Positions 1 to 6,826 of a DNA stretch of 7,265 nucleotides are shown piece after piece (the stretch's first letter is position 1; the number at the start of each line of letters is the position of its first letter). The translations under genes and the position numbers were made by a program. The notes under the pieces were generated by a model. It was given only the letters and a program-made list of their open reading frames with translations. It made no database searches and had not been told where the DNA came from. This DNA is from Nocardioides sp. (GTDB lineage Bacteria > Actinomycetota > Actinomycetes > Propionibacteriales > Nocardioidaceae), in contig JAKDNC010000179.1 in NCBI GenBank assembly GCA_030452025.1, positions 1 to 7,265 of the forward strand, read 5' to 3'.

Positions 1-25
1 CGGCTCTACTCCCCTACCAGAGCCG
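1..25 (-). terminator. Possible terminator hairpin at the operon end
   Basis: Bases 1-7 (CGGCTCT) and 19-25 (AGAGCCG) form a perfect 7-bp inverted repeat around an 11-base loop. It begins 11 bases past the stop codon of the regulator gene, the last gene of the minus-strand operon, which is where a transcription terminator would be expected. The stem may be longer: bases 26-27 are GG and their partners would lie outside the window. Any U-tract that would define an intrinsic terminator is also outside. The position supports the call, but the class of terminator cannot be judged. Confidence 0.35.
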
Positions 26-36
26 GGATCAGCCCG

Positions 37-690
37 TCAGTGAGTGATCTCGTCCTCAAAGTGATGGGTGGAGAGAATGTGACGCGCCGTGATCTCGGCG
101 GCCCTTTCGGTGTCCCGGTCGGCGAGGGCGTCGATCAGGTCCCGGTGCTGCGCCGCCGAATCCGAGTGGGGACGAGTGACTTTCGGGCCGGTCGGCATTG
201 CCTGCCAAAGCAACCGCATCATCGACAGAAGCATCGGCGATGCCGCGGCTTCGTAGATGCAGAAGTGGAACTGTCGGTTGAGCTCGCCGTACCGTGCGTC
301 TCCGGTGTCGATCGAGGTCATCTCGTCGTTGAGGTGACGGAGCCGGGCCAACTGCTCGTCGGTGATCGCAAGCGCAGCCAGCCTGGCCCCGAGGGGCTCC
401 AACACGGCGCGGATCTGCGAGTTGTCCTTCACGATGCCGTTGCGGGACTGCGCCACCGTGGCTCCCCGGTGCGGGTCGTTGACGACCAGCCCCTCGGACT
501 CCAGCCGACGCAGCGCTTCCCGCACGGGCGTCTGGCTCACGCCGAAGCGGTTCGCGAGGTCTCGCTGCCGCAACGGCTCGGCGCCGGACAACTCGCCGCT
601 GATGATCATCTCGCGCAACATCGCGCAGACCACATCGCTCTTGGAGGAGTACTGGATCTCGGTCGCTCTACCGAGCTGAGAACTGGACAC
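37..690 (-). CDS. GntR-family transcriptional regulator, FCD (FadR) subfamily
   Basis: A DNA-binding, ligand-responsive repressor or activator of 217 residues, normal for the FCD class. Residues about 17-80 form the winged helix-turn-helix: the typical pattern is LRQRDLANRFGVSQTPVREAL (40-60, shown split as LRQRDLANRF and GVSQTPVREAL), then an EGLV wing entry at 66-69. Residues about 90-213 are the all-helical FCD effector domain. N138, H142, H182 and H204 fall where this family usually has its metal-binding Asp/Asn and three His, so a metal-assisted ligand such as a carboxylate is likely by family knowledge. Two starts compete: TTG at 696 (219 aa) and GTG at 690. The AGGAGGA at 700-706 lies only 3 nt from TTG but 9 nt from GTG, so GTG was chosen. 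As the last gene of the operon, 32 nt after the second hydroxylase subunit, it is probably co-transcribed and autoregulatory. Its likely operator is the palindrome at 6792-6801, which is an inference. Confidence 0.93.
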   Translation of the reverse strand: MSSSQLGRATEIQYSSKSDVVCAMLREMIISGELSGAEPLRQRDLANRFGVSQTPVREALRRLESEGLVVNDPHRGATVAQSRNGIVKDNSQIRAVLEPLGARLAALAITDEQLARLRHLNDEMTSIDTGDARYGELNRQFHFCIYEAAASPMLLSMMRLLWQAMPTGPKVTRPHSDSAAQHRDLIDALADRDTERAAEITARHILSTHHFEDEITH

Positions 691-699
691 GGGCAACTT

Positions 700-706
700 T
701 CCTCCT
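700..706 (-). promoter_or_regulatory. Ribosome binding site of the GntR regulator
   Basis: AGGAGGA on the minus strand is a near-perfect Shine-Dalgarno. It decides the start: 9 nt to the GTG at 690, only 3 nt to the TTG at 696. Confidence 0.75.
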
Positions 707-722
707 GGATTTCCTTGGGATC

Positions 723-3074
723 CTACGCGTTCGCGGCTCGCGCGTGCGTGCCTGCTTCGTCACGCAGGCACTGGAGCAGTCTCGACGGAGTCAACGGAAG
801 GGCAGACATGGAAGGCTGGTCGAGCGCTGCACTCACCGCGCTCGCGACGGCGGCGCCGGCACCGGTGAGTCCGCCCTCACCAGCGCCGCGCACGCCGAGT
901 GCATTGGTGTCGGCGGGCGCGTCCTCGCAGACGATCAACTCCACGTCCGGCACTTCGCTGGCCGTCGGCATGAGATAGTCCATGAACGTCGTTGCCTGAG
1001 GTTGCCCCGACTCGTCGTAGGAGAACTGCTCGAGCAGAGCGCCACCGACTCCCTGGGCCACACCGCCACGCAGTTGCCCCTCGACAAGGGTCGGGTTCAC
1101 AGCGCGGCCCACCTCGTAGGCCACGAGGTACTTCAGGACCTGCACCCCACCGGTGTCCGGGTCCACCTCGACCACGCAGATGTGAGCACCATAGGGATAG
1201 GTCATGTGCTCGATGTTGAACCGGAACCGTGCCGAGAGCCCGGCGGACTCCTCCGGTCGCAGCCAGGCGCTCCCCGGCTGGGTGTCGCGCCAGACGTCCC
1301 TGAACGACAGTGCCCGGTCCAACACCCCGCGGACCTGCACCTGTCCGCGGCCCACCTCGAGGTCGTCTGGAGAGACCTCCAGGACCCGGGAGGCGATCTC
1401 GAGCATTCGGGCGACCACCTGTTTCCCTGCACCGCTGACGGCGTTGCCGGCCACGACGGTCGACCGGCTCGCCCAGGATCCAGTGCCGTAGGGCTGCAGC
1501 AGGGTGTCTCCGTTGATCACGTCGACCAGGTCCGTGTCGACGCGGAACTCGTCGGCCACGACCTGGGCCAGGACCGTTTCGATCCCCTGACCGAGAGAGG
1601 TGCCCCCCGAGTGCACCCGGATCCGCCCGGACCCAGTCACCTCGACATCGGCGGTGTCGCTCGGCCCCAAACCACTCTTCTCAAGGAACATCGAGACGCC
1701 GAGACCGACACGTCGCCCCTCGGCTCGTGCGGCCTCGACCAGCTCTGGCCACTGCAACTCGCGTGCGCGGGCAAGCGCACGCTCGAGAAGACCGGGATAG
1801 TCACCGGAGTCCAACACCATGTCTGTGCCCAGGGTGTTGATCTCGCGGCGGTGCGGCAACTCATCGCGGCGAAGGAGGTTGCGACGCCTCAGCTCGACCC
1901 GGTCGACACCGATCTCGGCTGCCACCTGGTCGAACAGTTGCTCGCGCACCGTGGTCCCCTCGAACCGTCCCGGCGCCCGGTAGGTCCCACAGGGAGTCTT
2001 GTTGGTCAGCGCCACATGCACCCGCCCGGAATAGGCAGGGACACGGTAGGGCCCCGGCAGCATCGCCACTGTCAGCTCGGGGACGATGATGCCGTGGGTG
2101 CGCACGTAGGCGCCGTTGTCATGCCAGATGTCGTCGCGCAGGGCGAGGATGAAGCCGTTGTCGTCGAGGGCCACCCCGATCTGGTGGCTCTGCTCCCTCG
2201 AGTGGTTCACCGCGACGAGGTGCTCAGCCCGGTCCTCCACCCAAGAGAGGGAACAACGCAGCCTACGAGCAAGCCAAGGCACCAGGAAGTCCTCGGGATA
2301 GAACTCTCCCCGGACCCCGAATCCACCACCCGCGTCCACCGCGTGCATCCGGATCGACTCTGGATCCACTTCGAGGAGACCCGCGAGGACCTGTCGATTG
2401 AAGACCGGCACCTTGGTGGCTCCGAAGATCTCCAGGTCACCGGAGCCTGGCAGGTAGTCCACGACCAGGGCACGTGGTTCCAGCGGGACGGCCGTGTGCC
2501 GGCCGATGTCGAAGCGGCACTCCACGACGTGGGCCGCGGCGTCGAAGGCTGCATCCACGTCTCCGTAGCCGAGCGTAAAGTCTGCGGCGATCCGGTCAGC
2601 GGGCGCCGTGCGGGCATCCAGAAATACGTCGTCGGGTTCGACTTCGACGTCGACAAGCTCCGCGCCGTCCTCGGCGGCGTAGGCGTCCTCTGCGACGACC
2701 ACGGCAACCGGCTCACCCACGTAGCGAACCGTGTCGCGGGCCAGCACAGGCTGCAGGTGCTCGGACAGGTCGACTCCCTGGACCAACAACCGCACGGGAA
2801 TCCGCAGGTCACCGGGGAGGTCCGCGGCAGTGACGACGTCGACGACGCCGGCAACTGCGCGCGCTTCCTCGGTCCGGATGGCCGTGATCGTCCCGGCAGC
2901 CACCGAGGACCTCACCACGCGCACGTGCAACATCCGAGATCGGTCGACGTCGCTGCCGAAGCGCCCCTTCCCGGTCAACAGCCGGTGATCCTCCTTGCGT
3001 AGGACCCGGCTGCCGATCTGGTCGGGGGGCGCCTGGCCGTCGGCAAAGTGGCGCTCGGTGCGTTCGTCAGCCAC
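723..3074 (-). CDS. Molybdopterin-binding catalytic subunit L2, xanthine dehydrogenase/CoxL superfamily
   Basis: Large catalytic subunit of a molybdenum hydroxylase, 783 residues, normal for this subunit. The Ald_Xan_dh_C-like N-terminal domain spans about 20-155 and the Mo-cofactor-binding domains about 165-770. Visible landmarks are GGGFG (249-253), the active-site loop TYRAPGR (364-370), SLGQGIE (493-499), and the base-catalyst Glu733 in GAGEGGL. The CO-dehydrogenase cysteine is replaced by Ala367, so this is not a true CoxL. The residue equivalent to the conserved active-site Gln (T-Q-V-P in L1) is Lys221, and GGGFG is followed by VRGEFYPED rather than a Lys-containing sequence. It is a clear paralogue of L1: 32 of 50 residues match by eye between L1 661-710 and L2 660-709. 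The GTG start at 3074 was chosen over an open frame reaching 3179. GGAAGG lies 6 nt upstream, the overlap with the S gene falls to 8 nt, and the 35 extra residues look non-family. The substrate is unknown. Confidence 0.93.
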   Translation of the reverse strand: MADERTERHFADGQAPPDQIGSRVLRKEDHRLLTGKGRFGSDVDRSRMLHVRVVRSSVAAGTITAIRTEEARAVAGVVDVVTAADLPGDLRIPVRLLVQGVDLSEHLQPVLARDTVRYVGEPVAVVVAEDAYAAEDGAELVDVEVEPDDVFLDARTAPADRIAADFTLGYGDVDAAFDAAAHVVECRFDIGRHTAVPLEPRALVVDYLPGSGDLEIFGATKVPVFNRQVLAGLLEVDPESIRMHAVDAGGGFGVRGEFYPEDFLVPWLARRLRCSLSWVEDRAEHLVAVNHSREQSHQIGVALDDNGFILALRDDIWHDNGAYVRTHGIIVPELTVAMLPGPYRVPAYSGRVHVALTNKTPCGTYRAPGRFEGTTVREQLFDQVAAEIGVDRVELRRRNLLRRDELPHRREINTLGTDMVLDSGDYPGLLERALARARELQWPELVEAARAEGRRVGLGVSMFLEKSGLGPSDTADVEVTGSGRIRVHSGGTSLGQGIETVLAQVVADEFRVDTDLVDVINGDTLLQPYGTGSWASRSTVVAGNAVSGAGKQVVARMLEIASRVLEVSPDDLEVGRGQVQVRGVLDRALSFRDVWRDTQPGSAWLRPEESAGLSARFRFNIEHMTYPYGAHICVVEVDPDTGGVQVLKYLVAYEVGRAVNPTLVEGQLRGGVAQGVGGALLEQFSYDESGQPQATTFMDYLMPTASEVPDVELIVCEDAPADTNALGVRGAGEGGLTGAGAAVASAVSAALDQPSMSALPLTPSRLLQCLRDEAGTHARAANA

Positions 3075-3552
3075 GGGAGACCTTCCGCTTTTCGGCGACC
3101 TCACAGACTGCGTCGACGATCCCTTGGTATCCGGTGCAACGGCACAGGTTCGCCGAGACCACCTCACGGACCTCGTCACGGTCCGGCTCCGGGTTAGTGG
3201 ACAGGTATGCCTCGCCGAGCATCAGGAAGCCGGGGGTGCAGAAACCACATTGGAGGCCGTGATGCTTGCTGAAGGCCTGCTGCAGGTCGTTGAGCTCGTC
3301 CCCGTCAGCCAGTGACTCCACCGTGCGCAGCTCACGCCCGTCGGCCTGGACGCCGAAGACGAGACAGGCCCGGATGGGCTCCCCGTCCATCAGGACGGTG
3401 CAGGCTCCACAGATGCCGTGCTCACAGCCCAGGTGGGTGCCGGTGAGGCCGAGGTCCTGGCGGAGCACGTCGGCCAGGGTCTTTCGTGACTCGATGACGA
3501 GCTCGTGTTCTCTCCCGTTGACGCGCATCGTCACCAGGTGCTGGTCCTTCAT
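3067..3552 (-). CDS. [2Fe-2S] iron-sulfur subunit of a molybdenum hydroxylase (CoxS type)
   Basis: Small electron-transfer subunit of 161 residues, the normal size for CoxS-type proteins. It carries electrons from the molybdenum site to the FAD subunit in the cytoplasm. The N-terminal plant-ferredoxin-like domain holds C43, C48, C51 (motif CEHGICGAC) and C63. The C-terminal four-helix [2Fe-2S] domain holds C102 and C105 (CGFC) and C137 and C139 (LCRCTG). All eight cluster ligands are present, so both clusters should form. Its ATG overlaps the stop of L1 as ATGA, with AGGAGGA just upstream. Its stop overlaps the GTG start of L2. It lies between the two large subunits and is the only iron-sulfur subunit in the operon, so it probably serves both. 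Confidence 0.96.
   Translation of the reverse strand: MKDQHLVTMRVNGREHELVIESRKTLADVLRQDLGLTGTHLGCEHGICGACTVLMDGEPIRACLVFGVQADGRELRTVESLADGDELNDLQQAFSKHHGLQCGFCTPGFLMLGEAYLSTNPEPDRDEVREVVSANLCRCTGYQGIVDAVCEVAEKRKVSRG
3081..3086 (-). promoter_or_regulatory. Ribosome binding site supporting the GTG start of L2
   Basis: GGAAGG on the minus strand, 6 nt upstream of the GTG at 3074 and inside the 3' end of the iron-sulfur gene. It is the main reason to reject the longer reading frame that starts at 3179. Confidence 0.65.
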
Positions 3553-5900
3553 GCGTCCTCCTGTGTTGCGGTGGGCACGCCGACGAGGCGCTTGAGTTCA
3601 GCTGGGGCGACCGGAACATGACGAAGTCCGGCGCGATGGTCTCGCAGGGCGTCGTTCAGGGCCGAGAGGATCGTGGCGGGCGCCCCGATCGTGCCTCCCT
3701 CGCCCATGCCCTTGGACCCGGTCTCGGTCAGGTCGCATGGAGTCTCCAGGTGGTGCACCGCAATCTGCGGAATCTCCGAGGCCGTCGGGACCAGGTAGTC
3801 CATGAACGTCCCGGCCATGGGCTGTCCGTCGGGCGAGTAGACGAGTTCCTCGAACAACGCCGAGGCGATGCCTTGGGCCACGCCGCCCCGGACCTGCCCG
3901 TCGACGATCATGGGGTTGACCACCACGCCACAGTCCTCGACCACGATGTAGTCGCAGACCTCAACGCCACCGGTTCCCGGATCAATCTCGACCAGGGCGG
4001 CGTGGCAGGCGTTGGAGAACATGCCCGAGGGGTCGGCGGTGCCGCGCGCCTCGAGCAGCTGCTCCTCGTTGGAAGTCAGGGTGTGCGCGCGGAAGTGCAC
4101 GTTCGCGGCGACGTCGTCGATCGACACCCGGGCATCCGGCGCGCCGCTGACCTGTGCGTGCCCCTCGATGAGCTCGATGTCGGCGGCGTCCGCCTCGAGC
4201 ATCTCGGCGGCGATCGTCCGGATCTTGTCGGCGAGCCGTCGGGCCGCGACCGCGGCGGACCCGCCTCCGATGACCAGCGAACGACTGCCGAAGGTCCCCC
4301 ACCCGAAGCTGGTGAGATCGGTGTCCCCCTGCCGGAGCTTGATCCGTCCGGGGTGAATCCCGAGCCGATCCGCAACGAGCTGGGCAAACGTCGTCTCGTG
4401 CCCTTGGCCGTGTCCGCAGGTTCCGCTGGTGACCACCACGTCGCCCGACGCATCCATCTTCACGTGGGCGACCTCGAATCCCGGTGTCATCGCCATCTTG
4501 CGCATCCCCATCGTGGCGGTGCCGTATGCAGTGCGCTCGGAGAAGTTCGCGAGGCCGATCCCCCGAATCTTGCCCTCCTCGGCGCGGGACTCCCACCATC
4601 CGTGCTTTCGCGTCTCTTCGACGCACATCTCCAGGGCCTCGATGTAGGACCCGGGCTCGTAGGTGATGCCGTTCGCTCCGAGGTAGGGAAAGTCCTCGGT
4701 CGCGATCGTGTTGCGCCGCCGGATCTCCACCCGGTCGAGTCCAAGGCGCGCGGCTGCCTCTTCCATCAGGCCTTCCATCACCATCACGATCTGTGGCCGG
4801 GAGACGCCTCGGTAGGGAGCCGTGGGTGGCTTGTTCGTGGCGAACCCCCGTGCGCGGGCTGCATACCTGGGGACCTTGTAGACCCCGGGCAGCTCGGTCG
4901 CTGCCATGAGTGGCTCGACGCCGCAGCTGAACGGGAACGCGGAGTAAGCACCGATGTTGCATCGGATGTCAGCGTCCAGCCCGATGATCCGGCCGGCCTC
5001 GTCGAAGCCCGCACGGACCCGGTACTCCTGCTCACGACCGTGGAACGAGGCGGTGAGGTTCTCCTGTCGGTCCTCGCTCCACCGCACGGGCTGCCGCAGC
5101 CGCTTCGCTGCGGCTGCGACCACCACTTCCTCGCGCCCGACCACGCACTTGAGCCCGAATCCTCCGCCGACGTCCGGGGAGATCACCCGGACCGCGCGCT
5201 CAGGAAGGTCGAGCGCCTGCGCCACCCCGGTCCGCACCTGGTGCGGGACCTGCGTGGACAGGGTCAGCACCAGCTGCTCGTCACGATCGACCCACTCGGC
5301 CAGGCAGGCACGCGACTCCATGGGCGCCGCGTGCACGCGTCCACTCTGGAATGTCCGCTCAAGAAGCAGCGGCGCCTCCTCGAGGGCCGACTCGAGCATG
5401 TCGTCCTGGAACATCTGCAGGTCGACGAGCACACCATCGGGTGCCTCCTCGTGGACGACCGGCAGCTCACCACCCAGCTCGGAGAGGGAGGTGACTGCGG
5501 GCATCTCCTCAACATCGACCTCGACGGCCTCGGCCGCGTCCTCGGCAAGGTAGCGGCTCTCCGCGATCACCACGACGACCGGTTCGCCGGCGTACCGGAC
5601 ACGGTCGTGGGCCAGCAGCGGCATGGTTGTCGCGATGAACTCCGGACGCTCCAGCACCGCTCGCAGACCTGCGTCGTCCAGATCGGCCGAGGTCAGGACC
5701 GCCACCACCCCGGACATGTCCAGGGCTGCGGAGACGTCGACACCGACGATCCTCCCCGAGGCCATCGGGCTGCGCACGAAGGCTGCGTGCAGGGCATGAC
5801 CGGAGGAGATGTCATCGGTGAAGCGGCCGGTCCCACGCAGCATCCTTGGGTCCTCGCGCCGCGGAAGCCGGTTGCCCACCCAGGTCGCGGCGGTGGTCAT
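3549..5900 (-). CDS. Molybdopterin-binding catalytic subunit L1, xanthine dehydrogenase/CoxL superfamily
   Basis: Large catalytic subunit of a molybdenum hydroxylase, 783 residues, full length for the family. The N-terminal a/b hammerhead domain starts near VGNRLPRRED (8-17) and runs to about 145; Mo-cofactor-binding domains follow to about 770. Landmarks are T216-Q217 (the conserved Gln near molybdenum), GGGFGLK (245-251), the substrate loop PYRGVSRPQ (362-370), GHGQGHE (496-502), FGSRS (537-541), and catalytic Glu734 in GMGEGGT. These residues predict an active hydroxylase. The loop has Gly365 where CO dehydrogenase has its catalytic Cys, so CO oxidation is not expected. Arg364 matches the substrate-contacting Arg of xanthine oxidase. 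The ATG overlaps the stop of the FAD-subunit gene (ATGA), with GAGGGAG 7 nt upstream. No substrate can be assigned; known relatives oxidise aldehydes, purines and N-heterocycles. Confidence 0.95.
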   Translation of the reverse strand: MTTAATWVGNRLPRREDPRMLRGTGRFTDDISSGHALHAAFVRSPMASGRIVGVDVSAALDMSGVVAVLTSADLDDAGLRAVLERPEFIATTMPLLAHDRVRYAGEPVVVVIAESRYLAEDAAEAVEVDVEEMPAVTSLSELGGELPVVHEEAPDGVLVDLQMFQDDMLESALEEAPLLLERTFQSGRVHAAPMESRACLAEWVDRDEQLVLTLSTQVPHQVRTGVAQALDLPERAVRVISPDVGGGFGLKCVVGREEVVVAAAAKRLRQPVRWSEDRQENLTASFHGREQEYRVRAGFDEAGRIIGLDADIRCNIGAYSAFPFSCGVEPLMAATELPGVYKVPRYAARARGFATNKPPTAPYRGVSRPQIVMVMEGLMEEAAARLGLDRVEIRRRNTIATEDFPYLGANGITYEPGSYIEALEMCVEETRKHGWWESRAEEGKIRGIGLANFSERTAYGTATMGMRKMAMTPGFEVAHVKMDASGDVVVTSGTCGHGQGHETTFAQLVADRLGIHPGRIKLRQGDTDLTSFGWGTFGSRSLVIGGGSAAVAARRLADKIRTIAAEMLEADAADIELIEGHAQVSGAPDARVSIDDVAANVHFRAHTLTSNEEQLLEARGTADPSGMFSNACHAALVEIDPGTGGVEVCDYIVVEDCGVVVNPMIVDGQVRGGVAQGIASALFEELVYSPDGQPMAGTFMDYLVPTASEIPQIAVHHLETPCDLTETGSKGMGEGGTIGAPATILSALNDALRDHRAGLRHVPVAPAELKRLVGVPTATQEDA
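3556..3562 (-). promoter_or_regulatory. Ribosome binding site of the iron-sulfur subunit
   Basis: AGGAGGA on the minus strand, 3 nt from the ATG at 3552, inside the last codons of L1. With the ATGA overlap it fits translational coupling plus independent re-initiation. Confidence 0.7.
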
Positions 5901-6766
5901 CGCCGAGCTCCCTCAGCGAGCGCCTCGACGAACGCGCGTTGCATCAACGTCTCCACCAGCTGCCGGCGGTAGTCGCCGTCGCCGTTGAGGTCGCTCGGCG
6001 GATTGACCGAGGCAGCAGCATTGCGCGACGCCGCCACCCAGGTCTCCGGGGTGGCCGGGCTGCCCTCGAGCATGGCCTCGGCCTCGGTGGCGCGTACCGG
6101 CACTCCCGCGACCCCGCCGAGCACGACGCTCACGTCCGTGAGCCGGTTGTCGACCTTGTCGAAGGCGACACCCACCGCAGAGATGGCGAAGTCGCCGCGT
6201 CGGCGTGCGTACTCGGTGAGTGCGCCGTAGGCACGCGGTCGGGCGAACTGTGTCTCCACGACCATCTCGTCGTACTCGCCACTGGTGGTCAGGAACCCGG
6301 TGAACCACTCCGCCACGGGGACGGTGCGCTGGCCCCGGGGCCCCTGGACGACCACCGATGCGTCGTGCAGGAGAGCCAACAGGCACCACTCGGCGGTGGG
6401 GTCGGAGTGCGCCATGCTTCCGCCGACTGTTCCCCGGCATCGGATCGGGTAGTGACCGATCCAGCGGGCCGCACGTGGGAGCACAGCGAAACCATCGTGC
6501 ACTTCCGGGTCGCGACTGATCTCCACATCACGGTGACGTGTCATCGCGCCGATGCGCAGGAGGTCGCCCTCGCGACGGATGTAGTCCAATCCGGAGACGG
6601 GATTGACGTCTACGAGTGCGCTGGGTCGGGCCAGCCGGAAGTTCATCATGGGCGCCAGCGACTGACCGCCGGCGATGATCTTGGCGTCGTCACCCAGCTC
6701 GACGAGCAATTCAACGACCTCGGCGACGTCATGGGCCCGGTGGTATTCGAACGATGCCGGTTTCAT
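5897..6766 (-). CDS. FAD-binding subunit of a molybdenum hydroxylase (CoxM type)
   Basis: Medium subunit of 289 residues, the usual CoxM size. It takes electrons from the iron-sulfur subunit through bound FAD and passes them to an outside acceptor. The N-terminal FAD-binding PCMH-type fold carries both hallmark flavin motifs, AGGQS (32-36) and TVGGS (113-117) followed by SDPTAEW (121-127). The C-terminal CO-dehydrogenase-flavoprotein domain spans about 175-280. Only C110 and C128 are Cys, so the extra iron-sulfur loop of 4-hydroxybenzoyl-CoA reductase flavin subunits is absent. The start was set at the ATG at 6766 because MKPASFEYHR is the typical family N-terminus; a GTG at 6778 in the same frame would add four residues. 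This is the promoter-proximal gene of the operon and ends in an ATGA overlap with L1. Confidence 0.95.
   Translation of the reverse strand: MKPASFEYHRAHDVAEVVELLVELGDDAKIIAGGQSLAPMMNFRLARPSALVDVNPVSGLDYIRREGDLLRIGAMTRHRDVEISRDPEVHDGFAVLPRAARWIGHYPIRCRGTVGGSMAHSDPTAEWCLLALLHDASVVVQGPRGQRTVPVAEWFTGFLTTSGEYDEMVVETQFARPRAYGALTEYARRRGDFAISAVGVAFDKVDNRLTDVSVVLGGVAGVPVRATEAEAMLEGSPATPETWVAASRNAAASVNPPSDLNGDGDYRRQLVETLMQRAFVEALAEGARR
5908..5914 (-). promoter_or_regulatory. Ribosome binding site of L1
   Basis: GAGGGAG on the minus strand, 7 nt upstream of the ATG at 5900, inside the end of the FAD-subunit gene. Confidence 0.65.
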
Positions 6767-6791
6767 GGATGGGACCACCCCTCTCTGCTAG

Positions 6792-6801
6792 TGGTATACC
6801 A
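6792..6801. promoter_or_regulatory. Candidate GntR/FCD operator, TGGTATACCA
   Basis: A perfect 10-bp palindrome in the middle of the divergent intergenic region, overlapping the candidate -10 elements of both strands. Its TGGT/ACCA half-sites match those bound by FadR-type GntR regulators (consensus TNGT...ACNA), and the operon ends with such a regulator. Binding there could control the operon and the crotonase gene together. Half-site spacing is 2 nt rather than the 3 nt of E. coli FadR sites. The call rests on sequence pattern and position only. Confidence 0.55.
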
Positions 6802-6816
6802 TATCCCACGTGATGC

Positions 6817-6820
6817 GGAG
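6817..6820 (+). promoter_or_regulatory. Ribosome binding site of the crotonase gene
   Basis: GGAG, 6 nt upstream of the ATG at 6827. It supports that start codon. Confidence 0.55.
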
Positions 6821-6826
6821 CACGCC

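Larger units (their letters stand above)
6767..6826. promoter_or_regulatory. Divergent intergenic promoter region
   Basis: This 60-bp gap is the only real intergenic space in the window and must carry the start signals of the minus-strand operon, and probably those of the plus-strand crotonase gene. Its centre (6789-6804) is distinctly AT-rich against the GC-rich surroundings. Possible -10 elements overlap there on both strands: TACCAT (plus, 6797-6802) and TATGGT (minus, 6798-6803). I see no convincing -35 on either strand, so exact start sites cannot be named. The regulatory role is inferred from gene layout and composition. Confidence 0.6.

Noticed and set aside
40..978. Plus-strand open frame of 312 codons spanning the regulator and the end of L2
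   Set aside because: It crosses two well-supported minus-strand genes and their junction, and has no family features.
3075..3179. Longer N-terminus for L2 starting at 3179
   Set aside because: It would overlap the iron-sulfur gene by 113 bp and add 35 Arg/Ser-rich residues unlike the family. The GTG at 3074 has a well-spaced GGAAGG.
3618..5972. Plus-strand open frame of 784 codons antisense to L1, and a similar one of 752 codons antisense to L2 (744-3002)
   Set aside because: The translations are rich in His, Arg, Gly and Pro with no recognisable domain, while the minus strand encodes complete, motif-bearing proteins. Long antisense frames are common in GC-rich genes.
5897..6766. 4-hydroxybenzoyl-CoA reductase flavin subunit
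   Set aside because: That subunit carries an extra four-Cys iron-sulfur loop. This protein has only two Cys (110 and 128).
6807..6812. CACGTG palindrome in the intergenic region
   Set aside because: It is a 6-bp palindrome, frequent in GC-rich DNA; the last five bases and one more recur as CACGTG at 6888-6893 inside coding sequence. There is no specific reason to assign a function.
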